Of a stretch of DNA of 41,435 nucleotides, positions 7,188 through 15,991 are shown piece after piece; the first letter of the stretch is position 1, and each line of letters opens with the position of its first letter. A program made the position numbers and the translations under genes. The stretch covers positions 1 through 41,435 of the forward strand of contig CAZNAP010000014.1 of the NCBI GenBank assembly GCA_964571145.1, in the 5' to 3' direction. Origin of the DNA: Suilimivivens sp964571145 (GTDB taxonomy: Bacteria; Bacillota; Clostridia; Lachnospirales; Lachnospiraceae). The notes under the pieces are model-generated. The model ran no database searches and was not told where the DNA came from. It saw only the letters and a list, made by a program, of their open reading frames with translations.

Positions 7188-7823
7188 CTACATAACACCT
7201 AAGGATATCAAAATCTTTTCATAGGATTCCATATCGGGAATCAGAATAAAAAAGCCATCCAACTCAATATCATCTGAAAACTTCGTTTGAATCAACAAAA
7301 TATTGTCACCTAAAATCCCAAACTCCGTAGCAGGTACACTGAGTAAGGCACCGGCCATATCTATTCCAAGTTGCGGAACAGACGGATAGATCTTCAAATT
7401 GGTCAAACTGGACAATGCATTCAGATACGCTCCAGTAATGATGTTACCTACTTCTTTAATGGCAGAGCATTCAATTTCACCAAATTCATACTCGGCAAGG
7501 TTCTTGTCTTCTAATCCAAGCATACCGCTCATCAATTTGTTTACCAGATGTGCTGCAGCAACCTTGTCCAGCATAAACATAATGCTACCTTCCACATCAC
7601 CTTCCACTTGCAAATAAATACTGGCCATGACAATATCTTCACCACCAACAATTTCACCCAAATCTTTAAATTCAAGCAATCTAACCTGTGGCACAGACAT
7701 ATCAACCTTGCAACCAATCATTTGTGCAAGTGCTGTTGTTGCGTTTCCTGCTCCAATATTCCCCAGTTCTTTTAACACATCAAAATACTGATTTGTTAAT
7801 TGTTCCATACTCAGGTCCTTCAT
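7188..7823 (-). CDS. cheC: CheY-P phosphatase CheC
   Basis: CheC dephosphorylates CheY-P and helps adaptation together with CheD. The 211-aa protein carries two copies of the CheC active-site pattern D/S-x3-E-x2-N followed by a distant Pro. The first is DVLKELGN in the N-terminal half and ends in SVP; the second is SAIKEVGN in the second half and also ends in SVP. Two intact sites indicate a phosphatase-competent CheC rather than a CheX. I start at 7823 since AGGAGG lies five bases before that ATG; the frame extends to 7847 without a better signal. It lies between cheW and cheD as in Bacillus. Confidence 0.95.
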   Translation of the reverse strand: MKDLSMEQLTNQYFDVLKELGNIGAGNATTALAQMIGCKVDMSVPQVRLLEFKDLGEIVGGEDIVMASIYLQVEGDVEGSIMFMLDKVAAAHLVNKLMSGMLGLEDKNLAEYEFGEIECSAIKEVGNIITGAYLNALSSLTNLKIYPSVPQLGIDMAGALLSVPATEFGILGDNILLIQTKFSDDIELDGFFILIPDMESYEKILISLGVM

Positions 7824-7861
7824 AGGCACCTCCTGATAAATCATCACTGTTCTTCTTAGGT

Positions 7862-8335
7862 TTATCGCTCCATTGCAACTGTATTTAAATCCAGCAATGA
7901 AATTAAGTCACCATCTCTTTTTCCAATTCCGGAAATAAAATTAACTTTTTCTTCGTTTCCATCATAGGAAATCTTTTCAATTTCTTCTGGTCCGAGTGTT
8001 ACTACTTCACGCACTTCATCGACAATAATTCCGATTGTTCCATGCTGTTCCAGTTTCAAAATGATAATTCTGGTTGTCTTCGTTATCTCATCTTCCGGGA
8101 GTCCCATCTTTAACCGCAAACTCATAACGGGAATAATTTCACCACGCAGATTAATAACGCCCTTTAGATAATCAGCCACCTTGGGAACTCTGGTAATATG
8201 CTGCATACGAACGATATTATCGATATACTTGATATCTATTCCATATTGTTCCAAGCCAAGTTTAATCACAATATACTGCTGTCTGTCATCCAACATTTTG
8301 ATTCCGTTTGAATTTACTTCTTTTATTTCATTCAT
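7862..8335 (-). CDS. cheW: chemotaxis coupling protein CheW
   Basis: CheW bridges chemoreceptors and the kinase CheA in the receptor array. The 157-aa protein is a single CheW/SH3-like domain: QYIVIKLGLEQYGIDI, the VPKVADYLKGVINLRGEIIPVMSL core, and GIIVDEVREVVTL. The length is usual for the family. GGGGGATGCGAG precedes the ATG at 8335, 16 bp after the cheA stop, so it is co-transcribed with cheA. Confidence 0.96.
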   Translation of the reverse strand: MNEIKEVNSNGIKMLDDRQQYIVIKLGLEQYGIDIKYIDNIVRMQHITRVPKVADYLKGVINLRGEIIPVMSLRLKMGLPEDEITKTTRIIILKLEQHGTIGIIVDEVREVVTLGPEEIEKISYDGNEEKVNFISGIGKRDGDLISLLDLNTVAMER

Positions 8336-8351
8336 CTCGCATCCCCCTGTC

Positions 8352-10418
8352 CTATATCAAAGCATTGGCATCCAGAATCAGAGCCACTTCGCCATCACCG
8401 AGTATTGTTGCGCCACTGATAATCTTACATTTATTAATGTATTTACCCAATGACTTAATAACAATTTCCTGTTGTCCCATCAATTCGTCAATTACAAGTC
8501 CGGCTAACCGTTCACCCTTCTTGACAATAACCACAACCATATTTTCATCTGCGGATTTCGTGCTTTCCACATCCAGTTCCTTGCTTAACCGGATAATCGG
8601 AATAACCGTTCCACGCAGATTAATTACTTCGCTGTTTTGAACCAACTTAATTTCTGATGGACTTATATCTTCGATTGTCTGGATACTTCCCAGAGAAATA
8701 GCATACTTCTCATCACCGATGGTAACCATCAGTGCTTGAATAATAGCAAGAGTAAGAGGTAATCTAATAATCCAGGTACTGCCTTCTCCCATCTTGGATT
8801 TAACCTCAACTTCTCCGCTTAAGGACTCAATCTTAGACTTAACAACATCCAGACCTACACCTCTACCGGAGACATCACTAATCTGTTTTGCAGTGGAAAA
8901 GCCGGCATTGAATAAAAGATTGATAATATCTTTTTCATTCATATTATCACCTTGCTCAGCTGTAATCACGCCACGTTCAATGGCTGTTTTCTTAACAGAT
9001 TCCACATCAATTCCGTTGCCGTCATCTCTAACTTCAATCACAACATTATTACCATCTTGATAAGCATCTAAATAAATCGAGCCTACTTCGGGTTTACCAC
9101 GTCTTGCACGAACTTCGGCTGATTCCAAACCATGGTCAGCTGAATTACGCAACAAATGCATTAACGGATCTCCGATTTCATCTACCACTGTTCTGTCCAA
9201 TTCTGTTTCTTCACCGGACATATACAGTTCCATTTTCTTACCCAGTTTCTTGGATAAGTCTCTAATCATTCTGGGGAATTTATTCACAACACTTTCTATA
9301 GGAACCATTCGTACTTTCATGACTGATTCATGTAAATTAGTTGTAACGCTTTCCAGATATTCAATTTGTTCATTAAATCCCGCGTTTGAAGAAGCTTCAG
9401 TGGATGTAGACGCTGAAACCAGTGAGTTTTTGGCAATAATCAACTCGCTTACCAGATTCATCAGGATGTCCAGTTTTTCAATATCAACACGTACCGTTCT
9501 ATTGACTACCGGCTTTCCGCTATTTTTCTTGTCGCCTGTTCTGGCCGGTGTAGACTGACCCTGTCCGTTACTGGTTGCTTTGGTATCTGTAACTTCCTGT
9601 AAAGCACTTTGTAAATCAAATTCGGCAGGTGCTTCCACTTCAATTGGTGCACCCAATACTTTTTCAATTTCAGAAACATTTCTGGCAGCCTGCATCATTT
9701 CTTCAAGCGAACAATCCGAAATAACAATCAAACTGAAATCAAGTTCAAATTTCTCATCCTCAATATCCTGTGCAGAAGGATTGCAAACCATGATTTCACC
9801 CTTCTCTTCAATCGCTTTATATACTAAGAATGCACGTGCTGCTTTTAGGAGGCAACTCTCCTGTACATAGATGGTTAGTCCATATACATTTTTGCCTTGT
9901 TGTCCTGCTACATACAGAACCTTCTTTTGCGATTCAACTAGTTTAATGTCCAGCCATTTCTGTTCTGAACTGTCTGCCGGTTTGGATTCAGCTTTCGCAG
10001 ATTTTGCTTTCGCTTCTGTCTGTTCTTCCTGCCCCTTGGACTTAAGAAATTCATTCAAAAGAACAATCAGCTGATTATTGTCGTTGGTTCCTTCATCAGC
10101 ATTTTCCTGAATCAATTTGGTGTATTCTTCTAATGCATCCAAACATTGGAACAGTGTATCTATTAGGCTGGCTGTTACTTTCATACTGCCGTTTCTAATT
10201 TCAGATAACACGTTTTCCATATCATGGGTTAAATTCTGCATTCTTTTATAGCCCATTGTTCCGGCCATGCCCTTTAGTGAATGTGCTGCTCGGAAAATCT
10301 CGTTGATTGTATCAACGTCATCCGGCTCCTGTTCCAATTTTAATATCTGCGTATTCAAGCTTTCTAAGTGTTCTTTTGTTTCATCCAGAAAAATTTCGAG
10401 ATATTGATTTACATCCAT
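8352..10418 (-). CDS. cheA: chemotaxis histidine kinase CheA
   Basis: CheA phosphorylates itself on the P1 domain and passes phosphate to CheY (and to CheB where a receiver exists). Domains in order are P1/HPt (about 1-110) with phospho-acceptor His46 in RAAHSLKGMAGTMG, a CheY-binding P2 (about 155-260), P3 dimerisation (about 305-365) and the P4 ATPase. P4 carries an N box, HLLRNSADHGLE, and the Gly boxes VRDDGNGID and GRGVGLDVVKSKIE. P5, CheW-like, occupies about 555-688. At 688 aa it is a full-length, active-looking kinase. It starts directly after the cheB stop codon (TAG-ATG), so the two are translationally coupled. No separate cheR lies nearby. Confidence 0.97.
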   Translation of the reverse strand: MDVNQYLEIFLDETKEHLESLNTQILKLEQEPDDVDTINEIFRAAHSLKGMAGTMGYKRMQNLTHDMENVLSEIRNGSMKVTASLIDTLFQCLDALEEYTKLIQENADEGTNDNNQLIVLLNEFLKSKGQEEQTEAKAKSAKAESKPADSSEQKWLDIKLVESQKKVLYVAGQQGKNVYGLTIYVQESCLLKAARAFLVYKAIEEKGEIMVCNPSAQDIEDEKFELDFSLIVISDCSLEEMMQAARNVSEIEKVLGAPIEVEAPAEFDLQSALQEVTDTKATSNGQGQSTPARTGDKKNSGKPVVNRTVRVDIEKLDILMNLVSELIIAKNSLVSASTSTEASSNAGFNEQIEYLESVTTNLHESVMKVRMVPIESVVNKFPRMIRDLSKKLGKKMELYMSGEETELDRTVVDEIGDPLMHLLRNSADHGLESAEVRARRGKPEVGSIYLDAYQDGNNVVIEVRDDGNGIDVESVKKTAIERGVITAEQGDNMNEKDIINLLFNAGFSTAKQISDVSGRGVGLDVVKSKIESLSGEVEVKSKMGEGSTWIIRLPLTLAIIQALMVTIGDEKYAISLGSIQTIEDISPSEIKLVQNSEVINLRGTVIPIIRLSKELDVESTKSADENMVVVIVKKGERLAGLVIDELMGQQEIVIKSLGKYINKCKIISGATILGDGEVALILDANALI

Positions 10419-11024
10419 CTACTTTACCCCCACGTATTTGATAATTTCTTGTGCAATCTGTTCTAATGTCAATTCAGTTCCGGGTAATCCGGCCTTTATG
10501 ATACATTTTGGCATTCCATATACTGCACAGCTGCTTTCCTCTTGCGTATATATTTTTACTTTCTTTTTCTCCTGCAGATTTTTTATTCCTGCCGTACCGT
10601 CTGCTCCCATGCCTGTTAATACTACACAAACTACTTCATCGTAATTACAATCCGCCAAAGATTCATACAAGTAATTGGCACATGGTCTGACACCTTCTCG
10701 TGGTTGCTCATCTGTATAGTGTATGGCGGAACCTCTACCACTTCTGACGACTTTCATATGCTTGCCGCCTCTTGCCATATATACACAACCCGGCTGTACC
10801 ACATCTCCTTCACTTCCTTCTTTGACTGATAACTCGCAAAGATCGTTCAACCGACCGGCCAGTGCCTCGGTAAAACCCGGTGGCATATGTTGCACAATCA
10901 TAACTGGCGCATTTAGATTAGCAGGAAGTAAGGGCATCAGTATTTGCAATGCCTTGGGTCCGCCGGTGGAACTGGCAATTGCTACAATTTTTGATCCGGC
11001 TCTCGTTTCATTTACCATTGTCAT
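10419..11024 (-). CDS. cheB: CheB-type methylesterase domain protein lacking a receiver domain
   Basis: CheB removes methyl groups from chemoreceptor glutamates and can deamidate glutamines. This protein is 201 aa and contains only the esterase domain. The catalytic triad is visible as Ser19 in ASSTGGP, His46 in VQHMPPGF and Asp142 in LTGMGADG. Usual CheB proteins are about 350 aa because an N-terminal CheY-like receiver domain inhibits the esterase until phosphorylated. That domain is missing: only an 89-bp gap separates the start from the PilZ gene stop, and I see no receiver remnant there. A second ATG two codons in is an alternative start, and neither has a strong ribosome binding site. 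It is coupled to cheA. How its activity would be controlled is unclear. Confidence 0.92.
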   Translation of the reverse strand: MTMVNETRAGSKIVAIASSTGGPKALQILMPLLPANLNAPVMIVQHMPPGFTEALAGRLNDLCELSVKEGSEGDVVQPGCVYMARGGKHMKVVRSGRGSAIHYTDEQPREGVRPCANYLYESLADCNYDEVVCVVLTGMGADGTAGIKNLQEKKKVKIYTQEESSCAVYGMPKCIIKAGLPGTELTLEQIAQEIIKYVGVK

Positions 11025-11069
11025 ACTGTCTCTCTCGCAATCAAATGAATATTTGTAATTCTAATGTTT

Positions 11070-11078
11070 ATTATAGCA
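11070..11078 (-). promoter_or_regulatory. possible extended -10 promoter upstream of cheB
   Basis: TGCTATAAT occurs on the minus strand about 45 bases upstream of the cheB start, in the 89-bp gap after the PilZ gene. This is an extended -10 identical to that of the rpsB promoter. No clear -35 is present at 16-18 bp. It could give cheB-cheA-cheW extra transcription independent of the main fla promoter. Confidence 0.4.
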
Positions 11079-11113
11079 CATTGCAATCTTCACATGAGTG
11101 CAAAGTAATCACT

Positions 11114-11839
11114 TTAGATACCTTTTTCTCTTTGTCTGTGTTTTCGTTCTTCTTCAAAAATAAATCGAATAATTTCTTCTCGGTCCATGGTGTCAATATT
11201 GATATATTGCGCACGATGCTCGTAAACACCCGGCTTGTCGTCCAGCTCCCGAACAGTCAGTATTCTGGATACCAACGTATATTCCTTTAACTGCCCCTCA
11301 ATTGCCAAATGGTATTTGCAATAAACCATACTGTCCGGTTCGTATGCATAATTTCCCACGAATCGCAATCCGCCACCACTAATGTCTACAATAACGCTTC
11401 GCTTAAGCGGCAGCCCCGGTACCAGTAAATCACTTTTTTCTTCAACTGCTTTCAGTTCTTCCTTTTCAAGCGGTCTCACATTCATCTCCAGTGCACAGCT
11501 TAAACGATAGTACTCTCTTCTCTGGAATTTACGCAGATTGCTTGTAAGCTCTAATAAAAGAATAAACTTATTGTCCACCTTATATCTGTCAACTACATTC
11601 GCAAAGCACTGATATAATCCACCAGTTGTATAGAAATACAAATCATATTCCGCATTTACCGGCAGCAAAATCAGTTTTGATTTTTCCATGGGCATATACA
11701 CTTCCAGTTGATCCTCAGACAGAATATCATGCACTTTGGTAGGATAGATTTTCTTCTTTTCTTCCTCGTCAATGTATTTCGCTCTTTCTACCGCCCTCAT
11801 TTCCAGTTTATTGCCAGGTACTACATAAGTTGATAACAT
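11114..11839 (-). CDS. PilZ-domain c-di-GMP receptor, YcgR/flagellar brake type
   Basis: The 241-aa protein has a YcgR-like N-terminal beta domain (about 1-105) and a C-terminal PilZ domain (about 108-235). Both PilZ ligand motifs are present: an RxxxR motif in RREYYRL and a D-x-S-x3-G motif in VDISGGGLRFVG. Such proteins bind cyclic di-GMP and slow or stop the motor; the Bacillus counterpart YpfA/MotI acts on the stator. A GGGGGG-type ribosome binding site precedes the ATG at 11839. It lies between flhG and cheB, where Bacillus has no gene, so the motor brake is encoded inside the fla operon. Binding is predicted from motifs; the target is inferred. Confidence 0.9.
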   Translation of the reverse strand: MLSTYVVPGNKLEMRAVERAKYIDEEEKKKIYPTKVHDILSEDQLEVYMPMEKSKLILLPVNAEYDLYFYTTGGLYQCFANVVDRYKVDNKFILLLELTSNLRKFQRREYYRLSCALEMNVRPLEKEELKAVEEKSDLLVPGLPLKRSVIVDISGGGLRFVGNYAYEPDSMVYCKYHLAIEGQLKEYTLVSRILTVRELDDKPGVYEHRAQYINIDTMDREEIIRFIFEEERKHRQREKGI

Positions 11840-11852
11840 TATTTTGCCCCCC

Positions 11853-12743
11853 CTAATTATTGGTTTTTTTGCCGGTTACAATATGTGAAAAGAATGCTGC
11901 CATTCCTCTTTTCGGAATATGCTGGTTTAACTCTTTATTCATAAGCTTAGCTGCAATTTCCTCGTAAGCCAGTGCTGATTTTGCTTGCGGTGCCTGAAGC
12001 GAAACCGGCATCTGTTGCATCACTGCTTTGGTCAGTTGATTGTCCTGCGGAACTGCACCCAGATAGGTAATAGGCAGTTTTAGATACCTGCTTACCACTG
12101 CATTTAATTTATTAAATAAGGTTTGCCCCTCACCGCTTGAATCCACTCGATTGGCAATCACCTTAATTTGTGAAACCTCACTGGAGAAGCGCGGATGCCT
12201 GTTTAAAGCCTTTAGTAAAGAATAGGAATCTGTTATGGAAGTGGGTTCCGGTGTTGTAACCAAAAGAATTTCACCACTGGCCACCAGAAATTCTAAGACT
12301 GCGTCGGAAATTCCTGCTCCTGTATCCACGATAATCACGTCTGCAATGGCATCCAGTTCTGCTAAATTCTGTATAATATAAACCAGATAATCTCTGCTTA
12401 AGTTCGAAAGTCCTGCTATTCCTGAACCGCCGGATATAAATCCCACCTCCATAGGTCCCCAGGTAATAATCTCCCTGATATTTTTGCCCTGATAAATCAA
12501 ATCACATAAATTATGTCTGGGTACTGCTCCAAACATAATTTCAATATTGGCAAGTCCAAAATCGGCATCCAGAATAATCACTCTTTGTCCCATTTTACGA
12601 AACTGAATTGCCAAATTAATCGCTGTATTGGATTTACCCACCCCACCTTTTCCGCTTGTCACCGTAATAACTCTGGCCAACGGTCTTGCATGGTTAGGGC
12701 TTCCTGCCTTAATGATATTTCTTAACTGTTCGGCCTGATCCAT
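11853..12743 (-). CDS. flhG: MinD-like ATPase controlling flagellum number and position
   Basis: FlhG (YlxH/FleN) is a MinD/ParA-type ATPase that works with the GTPase FlhF to set where and how many flagella are built. The 296-aa protein has the N-terminal DQAEQLRNI helix, the DQAxxLR motif known to stimulate FlhF GTPase. The deviant Walker A box GKGGVGKS lies at residues 31-38. Switch regions follow, LDADFGLANIEIMFG (about 58-72) and VDTGAGIS. The C-terminal region suits membrane or flagellar-basal-body targeting. It follows flhF by 27 bp, the standard pairing. Confidence 0.95.
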   Translation of the reverse strand: MDQAEQLRNIIKAGSPNHARPLARVITVTSGKGGVGKSNTAINLAIQFRKMGQRVIILDADFGLANIEIMFGAVPRHNLCDLIYQGKNIREIITWGPMEVGFISGGSGIAGLSNLSRDYLVYIIQNLAELDAIADVIIVDTGAGISDAVLEFLVASGEILLVTTPEPTSITDSYSLLKALNRHPRFSSEVSQIKVIANRVDSSGEGQTLFNKLNAVVSRYLKLPITYLGAVPQDNQLTKAVMQQMPVSLQAPQAKSALAYEEIAAKLMNKELNQHIPKRGMAAFFSHIVTGKKTNN

Positions 12744-12770
12744 GTGAATTCCTCGCTTATTTGTTCATTC

Positions 12771-13961
12771 TTAATTCTTTCGCCCGCCAAGTAACATTTT
12801 TACCGTCTTTTGTGGACTGAAATTCTCAATATCGTCCGGCACATTCTGTCCACAGGTCACATAGGACAATGATGCACCAGTATGTAGTTTTAGATTCAAC
12901 AAGTTGCCAAGCGTTGTTGTCTCATCCAGTTTGGTAAATATCAGCTTATACTCTGTCATTGCTGAATAAGTATCGGCAATACTAATCAAATCTCTATATT
13001 TGGTGGTTGCACTGAGCACTAAGAAGACTTCCTTCTCTGCAATGCCATCCACTGAATGGATAAAACCATTCATGGTTTCCTTCTGTGCCTCATTTTGGTG
13101 TGAATGTCCTGCTGTGTCCACCAAGATAAAATCATAATCTTTAAAATCATGCAGTGCCAGTTCAACCTCTTCCGCCGAATAAATAACCCTAAAAGGTACT
13201 TCCAGAATATTTGCATAAGTTCGAAGCTGTTCCGCTGCTGCAATTCGATAGGTATCTGCTGTCAGCAAAGCGACTTTCTTACCACCTTCTACACTGAATT
13301 TAGATGCTATTTTAGCAATTGTAGTGGTCTTGCCTACGCCGGTCGGACCCACGAAAAAGACTATTTTAGGTCCTTTTTCAGCCGGGGTAATCACTACCGG
13401 TTTCTCAAACTTTAAAATCATCTTCTGATATGTATTCGCCAGTGCATGATCAAACGGCATATTGGGTTTGCTGATTTTCTCTATTTCATCAATAATCTGA
13501 TTGGCATACTGTTCATTTACTTCATTATCCAACATGGTATTATACAGAAGCTTCATAAACAGCTCTAATTCCTTGGGTTTTTCTCCATCAGCAGCATCTG
13601 CCTTAGCATCTTCCGGCTTCTGAAGCTGTTGTTCCAATAAAATATGAAGATTATCAAGCTTTTCCTCTATGGCGCTGTTGTTATCAGCCTTTGGTTCTTC
13701 CTGCTCCGGTGCTTTGGCAATGGCTTCTACCAGCGGTGCTGCCTTGGGTTCTTTCAATTCTTCTTTCTTAACCACCGGAATTCTTTCGCTCTCTTCTTCC
13801 AGTGCTACCGTTACCTCCACCTGCTGAGGCATTAAAAAGCTGAATAGCCCCTTACGCTTCACATTACGAACGTTCATAATTACAACGTTGTTGCCAAGCT
13901 CTTTTTTTGCTATTCCGACTGCTTCATCTTCTGTTTTTCCCTGAAATTTCTTAATTATCAT
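12771..13961 (-). CDS. flhF: SRP-type GTPase FlhF
   Basis: FlhF is the third SRP GTPase paralogue, which recruits early flagellar components to the membrane. The 396-aa protein has the N-terminal basic FlhF motif (IIKKFQGKTEDEAV), an acidic/Ala linker (about 55-130), and an NG domain. The P-loop GPTGVGKTTT is at 205-214, DTYRIAA at 236-242, DTAG at 282-285 and TKLDE at 343-347. The start codon overlaps the flhA stop by four bases, so translation is coupled. flhG follows directly, fitting the known FlhF-FlhG cycle. Confidence 0.96.
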   Translation of the reverse strand: MIIKKFQGKTEDEAVGIAKKELGNNVVIMNVRNVKRKGLFSFLMPQQVEVTVALEEESERIPVVKKEELKEPKAAPLVEAIAKAPEQEEPKADNNSAIEEKLDNLHILLEQQLQKPEDAKADAADGEKPKELELFMKLLYNTMLDNEVNEQYANQIIDEIEKISKPNMPFDHALANTYQKMILKFEKPVVITPAEKGPKIVFFVGPTGVGKTTTIAKIASKFSVEGGKKVALLTADTYRIAAAEQLRTYANILEVPFRVIYSAEEVELALHDFKDYDFILVDTAGHSHQNEAQKETMNGFIHSVDGIAEKEVFLVLSATTKYRDLISIADTYSAMTEYKLIFTKLDETTTLGNLLNLKLHTGASLSYVTCGQNVPDDIENFSPQKTVKMLLGGRKN

Positions 13962-15991
13962 GCTGTCACCATTCCTACAGACTGTAATTCAATATTACTT
14001 TCTATTTCATTATATGACACAACGATTAAGTCTTTATAATATTCTTCTGTTAAACGCTTAAAATACATACGCACAATAGGAGAAGTAATTACAATTAAAT
14101 TCTTACCCAAATTCTCCAATTTGCCGATTTCCGCTTCCACTGACTTCATAATTGCTTTTGTCTTCTCCGGATCCAGTGTCAAGTATGCACCTGTTTCTGT
14201 CTGCTTCACGCTGGCCATGATTTCCTGTTCAAGTTTCGGATCCAACGTTACCACGCTGGTTGTTTCGTTCGCTGGGAAAAAGCGATTGGATATGGCACGT
14301 TTCAAACTTTGGCGTACATACTCTGTCAGGATATCCGTATCTCTGGTTGTCGCTGCATAATCAGCAAGTGTTTCAAATATGGTCAGCAAATCTCGAATGG
14401 ATACGCCTTCTTTTAAGAGATTCTGTAATACCTTTTGCACCTCGCCAAGCCCTAACAGCTTAGGAACCAGTTCATCCACAAGCGAAGGATTGGTTTCCTT
14501 CAAATTGTTGACCAGATTCTGAACATCCTGTCTTGTTAAGAGTTCCGATATGTACTGTCTGATGATTTCTGTTAAGTGAGTCGCAATAATGGAAGGCGGG
14601 TCAACAACTGTATAACCCATACTTTCAGCTCGCTCACGTTGCCCTTCCGTAATCCAGATAGCCGGTAAATGAAAGGACGGTTCAAAGGTTGGAATACCCG
14701 TAATTTCTTCTTCCACATAGCCGGGATTCATAGCCATATAATGGTCAAACAGTATTTCACCTTCACTGACCTGTATACCTTTTATCTTAATAATATACTG
14801 ATTGGGGTTTAATTGAATATTATCACGAAGACGAATAATTGGCACTACTGTTCCGAGCTCTAATGCAATCTGTCTTCGAATCATGACAACTCTATCCAGC
14901 AAATCTCCGCCCTGACCCACATCAGCCAACGGAATAATACCATAACCAAATTCCAATTCTATGGGATCCACCTGTAAGAGACTGTTGACATTCTCTGGTT
15001 GTCGGATTTCCTCTGCCGCCATCTCCTCTGCATCTACTTCACTCTCTATCTTAGCAGTTTCTATAGTACCGGCAATCATTCTTCCGGTCACGATAAAAAT
15101 CAAACCAAGTGCTAAGAATACAATAGCGGGCAACGGTGTTACAATACCCAGTATGGCGATAATGGTTCCGACCAAATACAGCACCTTGGGTACGCCGAAC
15201 AACTGTTTCACCAGAACAGAACCAAAGTCAGCATCTTTGGAGCCTTTGGTAACTAAAATACCAGTTGATAAGGATATCAAAAGTGAAGGAATCTGACTGA
15301 CAAGTCCATCACCTATTGTCAAAATAACGTATTTATCAAGAGCAGCAGAAAATTCCAGATTCTGACGCAGTACACCCATTGCAATACCGCCGACTACGTT
15401 AACTATGGTAATCAGCAAACCCAGGATAGCATCTCCCTTTACATACTTAACCGCACCATCCATGGAACCGAAAAAGCTGGCTTCTTCCTGAATCTTATCA
15501 CGTCTGCGTTTGGCTTCCGTATCACTAATTGCGCCTGTATTTAAGTCCGCATCTATGGCCATCTGTTTACCGGGCATCGCATCCAACGTAAATCTGGCAG
15601 TTACCTCGGCAACTCTTTCTGAACCTTTATTGATAACTAAAAACTGAACCATCAAAAGAATAATAAATACGATTGCACCTACAATCAAATCCCCGCCACC
15701 TACGTAAGTACCGAAGGTTGTAACTACCTGTCCAGGGTTACCGGTGGTTAGTATTAATTTAGTTGATGATATATTCAGTCCCATTCTAAACAAAGTGGTA
15801 AACAATAGAATAGTCGGGAAATAGGATAAATCTAAAACTTCCTGGGAGAACATGGCAGAAAACATGACCGTAAATGCCACTGCAATATTACAGGCCAGTA
15901 AAACATCCAGAAGCCATGGGGGAATGGGCACTAACATCATAACAAACGCCGCAACAATATATGCAGCTACAGCTACATCCGCTTTTCTCAT
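13958..15991 (-). CDS. flhA: flagellar export gate protein FlhA
   Basis: FlhA forms the nonameric export gate of the flagellar type III secretion system. The 677-aa protein has about eight N-terminal membrane helices (about 1-310). The conserved cytoplasmic FHIPEP-type region (about 145-175, with FTLDAMPGKQMAIDADLNTGAI) lies between helices. A large C-terminal cytoplasmic domain (about 330-677) docks export substrates and chaperones. Its start overlaps the flhB stop and its stop overlaps the flhF start, each by four bases. Full length and intact. Confidence 0.97.
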   Translation of the reverse strand: MRKADVAVAAYIVAAFVMMLVPIPPWLLDVLLACNIAVAFTVMFSAMFSQEVLDLSYFPTILLFTTLFRMGLNISSTKLILTTGNPGQVVTTFGTYVGGGDLIVGAIVFIILLMVQFLVINKGSERVAEVTARFTLDAMPGKQMAIDADLNTGAISDTEAKRRRDKIQEEASFFGSMDGAVKYVKGDAILGLLITIVNVVGGIAMGVLRQNLEFSAALDKYVILTIGDGLVSQIPSLLISLSTGILVTKGSKDADFGSVLVKQLFGVPKVLYLVGTIIAILGIVTPLPAIVFLALGLIFIVTGRMIAGTIETAKIESEVDAEEMAAEEIRQPENVNSLLQVDPIELEFGYGIIPLADVGQGGDLLDRVVMIRRQIALELGTVVPIIRLRDNIQLNPNQYIIKIKGIQVSEGEILFDHYMAMNPGYVEEEITGIPTFEPSFHLPAIWITEGQRERAESMGYTVVDPPSIIATHLTEIIRQYISELLTRQDVQNLVNNLKETNPSLVDELVPKLLGLGEVQKVLQNLLKEGVSIRDLLTIFETLADYAATTRDTDILTEYVRQSLKRAISNRFFPANETTSVVTLDPKLEQEIMASVKQTETGAYLTLDPEKTKAIMKSVEAEIGKLENLGKNLIVITSPIVRMYFKRLTEEYYKDLIVVSYNEIESNIELQSVGMVTA

